A stretch of DNA of 64,000 bases from Adlercreutzia mucosicola DSM 19490 (GTDB lineage: Bacteria; Actinomycetota; Coriobacteriia; Coriobacteriales; Eggerthellaceae). This document shows, piece by piece, positions 33,946 through 41,961 of the stretch. The position numbers and the translations under genes are program-made. The stretch lies in contig NZ_AUGK01000003.1 of assembly GCF_000422625.1 (NCBI RefSeq), positions 1 to 64,000 of the forward strand. Direction: 5' to 3'. The notes under the pieces are model-generated. The model was given only the letters and a program-made list of their open reading frames with translations, was not told the origin of the DNA and made no database searches. Numbering within the stretch: position 1 is the stretch's first letter; every line of letters begins with the position of its first letter.

Positions 33946-34522
33946 ACCCCATGGATCGGTGCGCATCGGCCCGATCAGCCTGTTCACCCTGATCATCATC
34001 TTGTGCTTGGCGGTGCTGGCGGTGCTTTCTATCACCACGGCCCGGGCCGAGCTTTCCATCACCGAGCGCCAGGCAGCTACTACCACGGAAACTTATCAGC
34101 TGGAAGTGCAGGGGCAGGAATTCGTGGCTGCCGTGGATGGGGCTCTGGCCTCTGGCGGCGAGACGGCTTTGGAAGCGGTGTTGGCGGAGTACGGCGTTGC
34201 GGTGACGGCTGCCCCTGCTGGCGATGCGGCCGCGGCAGGCGCCGTTCCGGCCGGCGAGGCCATCGAGGACGAGACCTCCTCGGGTGGTACCGTTCCGGCC
34301 GCTGGCACGACTATCAGCGATGACGATGGGGGCGCGGGAGCCATCACGGTGTCCGGCACCTTCGACGGCGAACTCATCTCCGCGACGTTCGCCATGGACA
34401 GCGGCCGCACCCTGGCCGTGGTGCTTCGTGTGAGCAACAACGATACCTATACCATCGAGCAATGGAAGACCACGACCCAATGGACCGACGACGGCGCAGG
34501 CGAGAACCTGTGGCTCGGCTAG
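33938..34522 (+). CDS. Pilin-like single-span membrane protein
   Basis: A 194-residue protein. After ten residues comes GPISLFTLIIILCLAVLAVL, one hydrophobic helix at the N-terminus as in pilins, then TTARAELSITERQA and an exported domain with a Gly/Ala/Asp-rich middle. The GTG at 33938 has GGGGAGG nine bases upstream and is preferred to upstream in-frame codons, which would be read inside the preceding gene. No canonical GF/E prepilin site is present. Confidence 0.72.
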   Translation: MARPHGSVRIGPISLFTLIIILCLAVLAVLSITTARAELSITERQAATTTETYQLEVQGQEFVAAVDGALASGGETALEAVLAEYGVAVTAAPAGDAAAAGAVPAGEAIEDETSSGGTVPAAGTTISDDDGGAGAITVSGTFDGELISATFAMDSGRTLAVVLRVSNNDTYTIEQWKTTTQWTDDGAGENLWLG

Positions 34523-34542
34523 AGATAGGAGAAAGCGAACTC

Positions 34543-35616
34543 ATGGAACTGAAGACTCTGCTGCAGGAAATGATCGACAAGAAGGCCTCGGATGTGTTCA
34601 TCGTGGCTGGTCTGCCGCTGACCTACACTGCCGAAGGCCGCCAGGTTCGCATGGACATGGCGCCGCTCATGCCCGCGGACACGCGTGCGCTCGTGGAGGC
34701 CATCTACGGTCTGTCGGGCCGCGACGTGGCCATCTTCCTGGACGGCCACAACCACGATGACGACTTCTCCTTCGCCGTGGCCGGCTTGGGTCGCTTTCGC
34801 GTGAACGTGTTCCGCCAGCGCGGTTCTCTGGGTGCCGTCATCCGCGTCATCCCCTTCACGCTGCCCCAGCCTGAGGCCTACCACATCCCCGAAGATGTCA
34901 TGGCCTGCGCCGACTTCCAGAAGGGTCTCGTGCTGGTCACGGGCCCGGCCGGTGCCGGCAAGTCCACCACGCTCGCCTGCATCATCGACAAGCTGAACAA
35001 GAGCCGCACGGGCCACATCATCACCATGGAGGACCCCATCGAGTACGTGCATCGCCACGAGGGCTGCATCGTCACCCAGCGCGAGATTCCCTCGGACGTG
35101 GCCACCTACGCCGAGGCCCTGCGCTCCGCCATGCGCGAGAGCCCCGACGTGATTCTGCTCGGCGAGATGCGCGACCAGGAGACCATCGGCACGGCCATGA
35201 CCGCCGCCGAGATGGCCCAGCTTTTGTTCTCCACCTTGCATACCACGGGCGCATCCTCCACGGTGGATCGCATCATCGACGCCTTCCCCGCCAACCAGCA
35301 GCGCCAGATTCGCATGCAGCTGTCCATGGTGCTGCAGGCCGTGGTGTCCCAGCAGCTGGTGCCCACGGTGGACGGCGGCATCGTGCCGGCCTTCGAGATA
35401 ATGACCGCCACGCCGGCCATCCGCAACCTCATTCGCGAGGAGAAGACCCACCAGATCGACTCGGTCATCGCCAGCAGCGCCGGAGCCGGCATGCGCACCA
35501 TGGACCAGAGCCTGTACCGCTTGGTGAGGGACGGCGTCGTGGCCCGGGAAGTGGCCCTGCAGCACGCCATCCACCAGGAGGCCCTGAAGAAGCGCTTCGA
35601 GAGCGAGGGCATGTAG
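34543..35616 (+). CDS. pilT: PilT-like secretion/retraction ATPase
   Basis: A 357-residue hexameric ATPase of the PilT class. GPAGAGKSTT is Walker A, MEDPIEYVH the Asp box, ESPDVILLGEMRD Walker B and LLFSTLHTT the His box; the LLGEMRD and HTTGASSTVDRIIDAFP segments are typical of PilT and not of PilB. The length also fits PilT. It usually powers pilus retraction. Here it is the last gene of the operon and the only motor ATPase in the window, with no PilB, prepilin peptidase or PilM-Q. The ATG at 34543 follows GATAGGAGAAAGCG. Confidence 0.9.
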   Translation: MELKTLLQEMIDKKASDVFIVAGLPLTYTAEGRQVRMDMAPLMPADTRALVEAIYGLSGRDVAIFLDGHNHDDDFSFAVAGLGRFRVNVFRQRGSLGAVIRVIPFTLPQPEAYHIPEDVMACADFQKGLVLVTGPAGAGKSTTLACIIDKLNKSRTGHIITMEDPIEYVHRHEGCIVTQREIPSDVATYAEALRSAMRESPDVILLGEMRDQETIGTAMTAAEMAQLLFSTLHTTGASSTVDRIIDAFPANQQRQIRMQLSMVLQAVVSQQLVPTVDGGIVPAFEIMTATPAIRNLIREEKTHQIDSVIASSAGAGMRTMDQSLYRLVRDGVVAREVALQHAIHQEALKKRFESEGM

Positions 35617-35681
35617 GCGATACCCGAAAATTGCCCGAAAAACTTAATGTGGCGGGGCGCTCTGCCTCGGCATCATTCTTC

Positions 35682-35721
35682 AAACGGGACGCTGCTCTTA
35701 AAGGGCGGCGTCCCGTTTTTT
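35682..35721 (+). terminator. Terminator of the pilus-like operon
   Basis: AAACGGGACGC pairs with GCGTCCCGTTT, closing a 15-base loop, and is followed by a T-run. It lies about 65 bases after pilT. Confidence 0.8.
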
Positions 35722-35735
35722 AAAAAGAATTCGCT

Positions 35736-35906
35736 GAAAGTGGCGCTGGATTGCGAAAAGTAGACAGAGGCGGCGAACTTTTTGCAATCCAGTGACGGCT
35801 CTTGCTGCAATTGGTGTTGTTTTCCCTGTTGAGCGTGGCTCGATGGAGAGTAATGCGAGAGTCTTGGGCAGGGTTCGCTTACTTTTCGAAGTTCAGTGCC
35901 ACTTTC
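35736..35906. repeat. 171-bp element bounded by 27-bp inverted repeats (E35)
   Basis: The segment 35736-35762 matches the reverse complement of 35880-35906 at 23 of 27 positions. A further local hairpin joins GGATTGCGAAAAGT (35748-35761) and ACTTTTTGCAATCC (35777-35790), so two competing folds exist. No reading frame is seen. The remaining bases to 36122 hold the menB promoter region, with TATTATGAT at about 36062. Confidence 0.65.
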
Positions 35907-36122
35907 GAAGGCATTTGCTTCAAAATTCCGCTGCATAGACGGAGGGGAGAGCATTTGCGAAAGCGATGCTGCTAGTTGCCTTGGTGCTTCCGTCGGAGTT
36001 CCTCTGGGGGAGCTTTTCCTAAAGCGAGGCTGTTTTTCCAGACCGCGACGGGGTTCTGCGGTATTATGATCGGTTAGGAAAACGCGCTTATTTTTGGGGC
36101 GATTAAGGGGAAGGACGGAAGT

Positions 36123-36962
36123 TTGAGCACTTTCGATTGGAAGATCGGTAAGGAGTATCGCGAGATTCGCTATGAGCTGTGCGACGGCGTGGCGAAGGTC
36201 TCCATCAATCGGCCGCATCGGCGCAATGCGTTCACGCCGCTGACCGTGATGGAAATGTACGACGCCTTCAACCTGGCGCGCGATGATGCGTCGGTGGGCG
36301 TGATCCTGCTGACGGGCGTGAACCACGGCGGTGCCCACGAGGACGAGGCGTTCTGCTCGGGCGGCGACCAGAAGAAACGCGGCAACGGCGGCTACGTGGG
36401 CGAGGACTCCATCCCACGCCTGAACGTACTGGACCTGCAGCGACTTATCCGCGTGGTGCCCAAGCCCGTGATCGCCATGGTGAACGGCTACGCCATCGGT
36501 GGCGGGCACGTGCTCTCTATCCTGTGCGACCTCACCATCGCTGCCGACACGGCGAAGTTCGGTCAGACCGGCCCTAAGGTGGGCTCCTTCGACGCCGGTT
36601 ACGGCGCGGGGTATCTGGCCGCCATCGTGGGCCAGAAGAAGGCGCGCGAGATTTGGTACCTTTGCCGTCAGTACAGCGCCGCCGAGGCCTTGGAGATGGG
36701 CCTGGTGAACAAGGTGGTGCCCTTCGACGACCTGGAGCAGGAGTGCATGGACTGGGCGGCGGAGATGATGCAGTTCAGCCCCACGGCCCTGCGTTTCATG
36801 AAGGCGTCTTTCAACGCTGCCACCGACGGTTTGGCGGGCATCCAGCAGCTGGCTGGCGACGCGACGCTTTTGTACTACACCACCGACGAGGCCAAGGAAG
36901 GCCGCGATGCCTTCAAGGAGAAGCGCGCTCCCGACTTTACCCAGTTCCCGAAGTTTCCGTAG
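36123..36962 (+). CDS. menB: 1,4-dihydroxy-2-naphthoyl-CoA synthase
   Basis: A 279-residue crotonase-fold enzyme that cyclises o-succinylbenzoyl-CoA in menaquinone synthesis. [51 protein letters not shown] and [17 protein letters not shown] are MenB signatures, the last including the conserved Asp of the active site. The start is a TTG at 36123 after GGGGAAGGACGG; the first ATG is far inside the fold. It is followed 18 bases later by the fused menE-menC gene, consistent with a menaquinone operon. Confidence 0.94.
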   Translation: MSTFDWKIGKEYREIRYELCDGVAKVSINRPHRRNAFTPLTVMEMYDAFNLARDDASVGVILLTGVNHGGAHEDEAFCSGGDQKKRGNGGYVGEDSIPRLNVLDLQRLIRVVPKPVIAMVNGYAIGGGHVLSILCDLTIAADTAKFGQTGPKVGSFDAGYGAGYLAAIVGQKKAREIWYLCRQYSAAEALEMGLVNKVVPFDDLEQECMDWAAEMMQFSPTALRFMKASFNAATDGLAGIQQLAGDATLLYYTTDEAKEGRDAFKEKRAPDFTQFPKFP

Positions 36963-36980
36963 GATGGGTTTCGCGCTCCG

Positions 36981-39842
36981 ATGATCGATATATTTGAAAG
37001 CACAGCCCAGGCGCGCCCTGATTCGGTGTTCTTTTCCTATGTCGATCGTCGGGGTGAGGAGACGTCCTACACCTATCGCGAGACGCGGCTGCTGGCGGCC
37101 CAGCTGGCGCGGCGCCTGCGCGATAAGGGGGTGTTCCCCGGCGACATGGTGGCGGTGGATCTGCCGAACTGTCCCATGTATGTGTTTCTGACCTTGGCTG
37201 CGGCTTACGGGTCGTTCGGGCTGGTGGCGCTGAACCATCGTCTGACGGCGGCGGAGAAGCTGACGCGCATCCTGGAGCTGGAGCGCTGCGGTGTGCGTAT
37301 CGCCTATCGCATCGATGGCGAATCGGAGCCGCGCCTGTTCGAGCAGGTGTGCAACTCGCTGCTGCGCGGCGAGCGCGGCGGCCGCGTGGACGACTCGCTG
37401 GGCGGGTCGGTGGAGGACGCCATTCACTTCGCGGAACGGGCGGCGCACATTTTCGATCCCGATCAGCGGGCGCTGCTCATGTTCACGTCGGGCACCTCGG
37501 GCAAGCCCAAGGGGGCCGAGCTGACCTGGAGCAATCTGGTGGAGTCGGCGGGGGCGTCGAACCGCGTGCTGGCGGGGCGCCATGGCAGTCGCGGCCTGTG
37601 GCAGGCGGTGTTGCCCCTGTTCCATGTGGGCGGCTTCCAGGTGCTGGTGCGCAGCGTGTGCAGCCGCTGGCCCCTGCGACTGTACGAGGGGTTTGACGCC
37701 GCGCGCATTCTGGAGGATGCGGCGGTGCACCACGTCACGCATATCTCTGTGGTTGACAAAATGCTGCAGGACATGTTGAACGTGCAACTGTCGTGGGAGC
37801 GGGCGGCGCGGCGGAAGGGCGCGACGGGTGTGGACGCGGCTGCCGGGGCGGTTGCGCCTGCGGGCGCGGCTGCGGGCGGCCCGGGCGCGGCTGCGACGCG
37901 GGGCAGTCTGGACCAGTACCAGTGCGTGCTGCTCGGTGGCGGCCCGCTGAACGCGAACACGGTGCGTCGCGCCCTGGCGGTGAAAGCGCGGGTGTATGCC
38001 AGCTACGGCATGACCGAAACCTCGAGCCAGGTGGCGAACACCCTGATCACATCCCAGTTCACGGGCGGACTGCGCCTGCTACCCGGTTATTCCGCCCGTA
38101 TCGTGGACCCCGATGAAGGCGGTTTCGGCCGCTTGGCCTTGCGCGGCCCCGGGGTGTTCGGCGGTTATGCCAACGCGCGGGCGGCTTTCACCGTGGACGG
38201 CTTTTTCCTGACTGGTGACACGGCGGCCCTGCACGAGGGCTGCCTGTACATTCGCGAGCGTACCGCCGACATGTTCGTCTCGGGCGGCGAGAACGTGTAC
38301 CCCGCTGAGATCGTGGACGCCCTCGTGCGCATTCCCGGCATCTCGGACGCCTACGTGTTCGGTGTGCCCGACGCTCGCTGGGGGCGTCGCCCCGCTGCCG
38401 TGGTGGAATTGGCCCCGGGCGCGCCGCCGCTCAGCGTGGCCTCCATTCGCCAGGCGCTGTCCAAGCGGCTGTCGCGCCTGTACATACCCGAGCAAATCTG
38501 CATCGTGAACGAGATGCCGCGTGCGGGCATCGGCAAGATTGATCGCGCTGCCTGCGAGGGGCTGTTCCGCCAGCATATCGACATCGCGCGCGTGGTGCTG
38601 CATCGGGTGCGCTTGCCGTTTTCCAAGCCATTCAAAACGCCGAAGGAGACACTGACCTACCGCGAGCTGATCTTAGTGGAGGTGGTGGACAAGAAGGGTC
38701 GCGTGGGCTTGGGCGAGTGCACCGCCTTCGACACCGACTGGTATCTGCCCGAAACTTTGGAAGAGGACCTGCGAGTGCTGCGCGAGCTTTTGGCGCCCCA
38801 GGTGATCGCGCGCACCTACCTGCATCCGCGCGAGGTGTCGGGCGACTTCGCCGCGCTGGAGGGGGCCGCAGCCTTCCCCATGGCGTGCAGCGCGCTGGAG
38901 ATGGCCTGTTGGGACCTGTACGGCAAGATCACCGAGGCCCCGCTATGGGCGCTGATCGGCGAGGAGTTCGATCATATCAGTCGCGCCGCCACCTTCCGCG
39001 ACGGAGAGCCGCCAGCGGTGGGAAAGGCATCGGTGCCCTACCGCTCGCCTGCGCGCCAGGTGTACAGCGGTGCGGTGGTGGGGTTGGGCACGCCGGCTCA
39101 AACGGTGGAGGACGTGCGCGCCTGCGTGCGCCAGGGCTACCAGCGCATCAAGCTGAAGGTGGCTCCGGGCAAGGGGCTTCCGGCGGTGCGCGCCGTGCGG
39201 CGGGCCTTCCCCGATCTGCTGATCACGCTGGATGCGAACCAGAGTTTTAGCCTGCATCATATGGCCGAGCTGCGCGCCTACGATCAGCTGGATATCGGCT
39301 GGATCGAAGAGCCGCTGAACCTGAGCGCGGCCGGGGTGAGCCGTCATGAGAACGCGTTCGCGCGGCTGGCGTCGTTCCAGCACACGCTGGCCATGCCCAT
39401 CTGCGTAGACGAATCGTTCGTGAACCGCCATGAGGCCACCTGGCTGTTCGACTATCCCGAACTGCGTTGTGCCATGGTGAAGATCGGGAAGTTCGGCGGC
39501 ATACAGCCGGCCTTGGAGTTCGTGCATCGGGCGTTGTCCGAAGGGCGCGAGGTGTGCATGAGCGGGATGTACGACACGGGTATCTCGCGTTTCGCTCACG
39601 CGGCTTTTCAGACGCTGCCCGGGGTGGTCATCCCCGGCGATTTGGGGGCGACTGACCGCTATTTCGACATCGATCTGACCGAGCCGGCCTACGAGGTGCC
39701 CGATGGGATTATCACGCTGAACGCCCCTGGTCACGAAAGCGGCATCGGCTGCGATCTGGTTCCCCGCGCCCTGGCCGAGGTGCGCCAGCGCCGCTTCGTG
39801 GTAGAAGCCGGAAGCGCAAGCGCCGCTCCCGTTGTCCCGTAA
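36981..39842 (+). CDS. menE-menC: Fused o-succinylbenzoate-CoA ligase and o-succinylbenzoate synthase (MenE-MenC)
   Basis: A 953-residue bifunctional enzyme. Residues 1 to about 525 are an adenylate-forming ligase: MFTSGTSGKPKGAEL near 163, YASYGMTETSSQ, GYFLTGD-type FFLTGDTA, and GIGKIDR with the catalytic Lys. From about residue 530 it is an enolase-superfamily OSB synthase: IKLKV (Lys724 and Lys726), LDANQS (Asp751), WIEEPL (Glu776), CVDESF (Asp810) and VKIGKFGG (Lys834). The pathway order is MenC, then MenE, then MenB. No stop or frameshift separates the halves in this sequence. The 3' end runs into a dispersed repeat that supplies the TAA. Fusion of these two steps in this order is uncommon. 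Confidence 0.92.
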   Translation: MIDIFESTAQARPDSVFFSYVDRRGEETSYTYRETRLLAAQLARRLRDKGVFPGDMVAVDLPNCPMYVFLTLAAAYGSFGLVALNHRLTAAEKLTRILELERCGVRIAYRIDGESEPRLFEQVCNSLLRGERGGRVDDSLGGSVEDAIHFAERAAHIFDPDQRALLMFTSGTSGKPKGAELTWSNLVESAGASNRVLAGRHGSRGLWQAVLPLFHVGGFQVLVRSVCSRWPLRLYEGFDAARILEDAAVHHVTHISVVDKMLQDMLNVQLSWERAARRKGATGVDAAAGAVAPAGAAAGGPGAAATRGSLDQYQCVLLGGGPLNANTVRRALAVKARVYASYGMTETSSQVANTLITSQFTGGLRLLPGYSARIVDPDEGGFGRLALRGPGVFGGYANARAAFTVDGFFLTGDTAALHEGCLYIRERTADMFVSGGENVYPAEIVDALVRIPGISDAYVFGVPDARWGRRPAAVVELAPGAPPLSVASIRQALSKRLSRLYIPEQICIVNEMPRAGIGKIDRAACEGLFRQHIDIARVVLHRVRLPFSKPFKTPKETLTYRELILVEVVDKKGRVGLGECTAFDTDWYLPETLEEDLRVLRELLAPQVIARTYLHPREVSGDFAALEGAAAFPMACSALEMACWDLYGKITEAPLWALIGEEFDHISRAATFRDGEPPAVGKASVPYRSPARQVYSGAVVGLGTPAQTVEDVRACVRQGYQRIKLKVAPGKGLPAVRAVRRAFPDLLITLDANQSFSLHHMAELRAYDQLDIGWIEEPLNLSAAGVSRHENAFARLASFQHTLAMPICVDESFVNRHEATWLFDYPELRCAMVKIGKFGGIQPALEFVHRALSEGREVCMSGMYDTGISRFAHAAFQTLPGVVIPGDLGATDRYFDIDLTEPAYEVPDGIITLNAPGHESGIGCDLVPRALAEVRQRRFVVEAGSASAAPVVP

Positions 39843-39986
39843 GGCGGGCTTCAGCTCGGCCGCGCAATGCCGGGCGAGGCAGAGCGGGACGGCCCGTAGG
39901 GCGGGCTTCAGGCCGCCCGCAAGAGACGTGAGATGTCGGCGACGCCCCCTCCCCCGTAGGGGCGGGCTTCAGCTCGGCCGAGCAAC
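39835..39986. repeat. Three copies of a dispersed GGCGGGCTTCAG repeat
   Basis: Copies at 39835-39866, 39894-39921 and 39955-39986 all begin CCCGTA(A/G)GG and contain GGCGGGCTTCAG, followed by (C/G)(T/C)CGGCCG or GCCGCCCG and GCAA. A partial copy with CCCGTTGTCCCG is near 40150. The first copy overlaps the last codons and stop of menE-menC. The stretch to 40307 has no gene. Confidence 0.65.
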
Positions 39987-40052
39987 CACGATGGTGTGCC
40001 CGCCAAATCATCGCGCCGCGGGGCCCCTCCGCAAGCTGTCCCTTCCGTTTTC

Positions 40053-40226
40053 TGGCTTGAAAAACACGGTTTCGGGGACGAACTCGGCTCAAGCAGAACT
40101 CGCGGTCGCTCTTCACCAGGGAAGACGTCGTGAGGGCAAGACGCGCGGGGCCCGTTGTCCCGCAGGAACGGCCTTTGGCCCTCCCGCAAGAGGTTTTCCA
40201 TCCCCGAAAGCGTGATTTTCAAGCCA
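40053..40226. repeat. 174-bp element bounded by 26-bp inverted repeats (E40)
   Basis: The segment 40053-40078 matches the reverse complement of 40201-40226 at 24 of 26 positions, with arms starting TGGCTTGAAAA. The interior has no long reading frame. It lies between menE-menC and the PurF-like gene and ends about 38 bases before the TATACT that may serve that gene. Confidence 0.68.
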
Positions 40227-40307
40227 ATTAACCGTTGGGCAACATTCGTCCGCATGCACCATTTATACTGACTCCGTAAGGCAATCTTTCTGAGACGGAG
40301 GATTTTC

Positions 40308-41732
40308 GTGGGCGGCTTTTTCGGAGCAGTTTCCCGGCGCGACGTGGTGCTGGATGTGTTTTTCGGCGTGGATTATCACTCTCATCTGGGAACACGGCGT
40401 GCAGGCATGATCGTGCACGACCACGAGAGCGGCTTCCAGCGTCAGATTCACTCCATTGAGAACACCCCCTTCCGCACGAAGTTCGAAGACGACATCGTGC
40501 GCTTCCACGGCACGAGCGCGGTGGGTTGCATCTCCGACGCCGATCCGCAGCCGCTGTTGGTGAGGTCGCACTTGGGCACCTTTGCCATTACCACTATTGG
40601 GGCTATCAATAACGCCGAGGAGCTGGTGGAAGAGTACTTCTCGGGCCGCAATAGCCAGTTCATGGCGCTTAGTTCGGGCGCGGTGAACGCGACGGAACTG
40701 GTGGCGGCGCTCATCAACCAGAAGGACAATCTGGTGGCTGGCATTCAGTACGCCCAGTCGAAGGTGGATGGGTCGCTCACGCTGCTCATCATGACCGATG
40801 CGGGCGACCTCATTGCGGCCCGTGACTTCATGGGGCGCCTGCCCGTGCTGGTGGGGCGCGACGAGAACGGCCATTGCGTGGCCTTCGAGAGCTTTGCCTA
40901 CCACAAGCTGGGCTACCATGACGAGTACGAGCTGGGGCCGGCCGAGATCGTACGGCTGACGCCCGATGCCATCGAAGTGCTCTCGCCGGCGCGCGACGAG
41001 ATGAAGATGTGCGCCTTCATGTGGGTGTACTACGGCTACCCCAATTCCAACTACGAGGGCATGAACGTGGAAGTTATGCGCTATCGCAACGGCGCCATCA
41101 TGGCCCGCGACGAGGCGGCCCGCGGCGCGCAGCCCCAGGTGGATTACGTGGCCGGCGTGCCCGACTCCGGCGTGCCCCATGCCATTGGGTACTCCACGGA
41201 AAGCGGCATGCCCTTCGGGCGCCCCTTCATCAAGTACACGCCCACCTGGCCGCGCTCGTTCATGCCGGCCAACCAGGATCTGCGCAACAAGATTGCCAAC
41301 ATGAAGCAGGTGCCGGTGCCCGAGCTCATCCGCGACAAGAAGCTGCTGTTCGTGGACGATTCCATCGTGCGCGGCACCCAGCTGCGCGAGACGGTGAACT
41401 TCCTGTACGATTCGGGTGCGGCTGAGGTGCACATGCGCAGCGCCTGCCCGCCCATCATGTACAGCTGCAAGTACCTGAGCTTCTCGTCGAGCAAGTCCGA
41501 TATGGATCTGATCGCCCGCCGCGTGGTGGATTCGCTGGAAGGCGAAGAGGGCGTGGCGCATCTGGACGAGTACGCCGATGCCACCACCGAGCGCGGAGCG
41601 TGCCTGCTGAAGACCATCTGCGAGGACATGGGCTTCGACTCTTTGAGCTACCAGAGCCTGACCGGCATGATCGAGGCCATCGGCATCGACCCGGAGAAGA
41701 TCTGCACCTACTGCTGGGACGGCCGGGAGTAA
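40308..41732 (+). CDS. Amidophosphoribosyltransferase-like protein without glutaminase cysteine
   Basis: A 474-residue PurF homologue. The C-terminal half keeps the PRPP loop (LLFVDDSIVRGTQLRE) and adjacent elements (DSGVPHAIGYSTESG, SACPPIMYSCKYLSF). The N-terminal Ntn-hydrolase domain starts MGGFFGAVS where PurF has MCG(I/V)FG, so the catalytic Cys is replaced by Gly; and SHLGTRRAG replaces the usual QHRGQESAG. It cannot release ammonia from glutamine by the known mechanism and may use free ammonia or do something else. The GTG start follows GGAGG. It is not with other pur genes; a strong terminator follows. Confidence 0.87.
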   Translation: MGGFFGAVSRRDVVLDVFFGVDYHSHLGTRRAGMIVHDHESGFQRQIHSIENTPFRTKFEDDIVRFHGTSAVGCISDADPQPLLVRSHLGTFAITTIGAINNAEELVEEYFSGRNSQFMALSSGAVNATELVAALINQKDNLVAGIQYAQSKVDGSLTLLIMTDAGDLIAARDFMGRLPVLVGRDENGHCVAFESFAYHKLGYHDEYELGPAEIVRLTPDAIEVLSPARDEMKMCAFMWVYYGYPNSNYEGMNVEVMRYRNGAIMARDEAARGAQPQVDYVAGVPDSGVPHAIGYSTESGMPFGRPFIKYTPTWPRSFMPANQDLRNKIANMKQVPVPELIRDKKLLFVDDSIVRGTQLRETVNFLYDSGAAEVHMRSACPPIMYSCKYLSFSSSKSDMDLIARRVVDSLEGEEGVAHLDEYADATTERGACLLKTICEDMGFDSLSYQSLTGMIEAIGIDPEKICTYCWDGRE

Positions 41733-41771
41733 AAGTTCATTTCTGCATTCACGACCGTAGTGCTGTTCTCA

Positions 41772-41801
41772 AAGGAGCCGACCCAGGTTGGCTCCTTTTT
41801 T
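41772..41801 (+). terminator. Rho-independent terminator after the PurF-like gene
   Basis: AAGGAGCC and GGCTCCTT form an eight-pair stem around a ten-base loop and are followed by a T-run. Confidence 0.85.
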
Positions 41802-41807
41802 GCGGCA

Positions 41808-41902
41808 CTCTCGATCCGCTCTCTATTCACTCTCTATTCACTCTCGAAAATGCTCTCGATAGAGAGTGCGACTTCGAGAGTGAATAGAGAGCGGATCGAG
41901 AG
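41808..41902. repeat. 95-bp palindrome with perfect 26-bp arms, built from CTCTCTA-like units
   Basis: The segment 41808-41833 is the exact reverse complement of 41877-41902. CTCTCTATTCA occurs twice in a row on the left, and the inner bases (CACTCTC ... GAGAGTG) continue the symmetry. It lies between the 3' ends of two convergent genes. The repeated CTCTCTA/TAGAGAG unit also forms the repeats that flank the AlbA_2-type gene at 58.8 kb. Confidence 0.75.
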
Positions 41903-41961
41903 CGGCTGGAATATCGCACCGCCTATGCCGTGATCGGCCCTTGCTCGTTGGCTTGCGCGCC

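Noticed and set aside
35673-37787. 704-codon frame on the minus strand across menB and menE
   Set aside because: It runs antisense to two genes with clear catalytic motifs and has no family features of its own.
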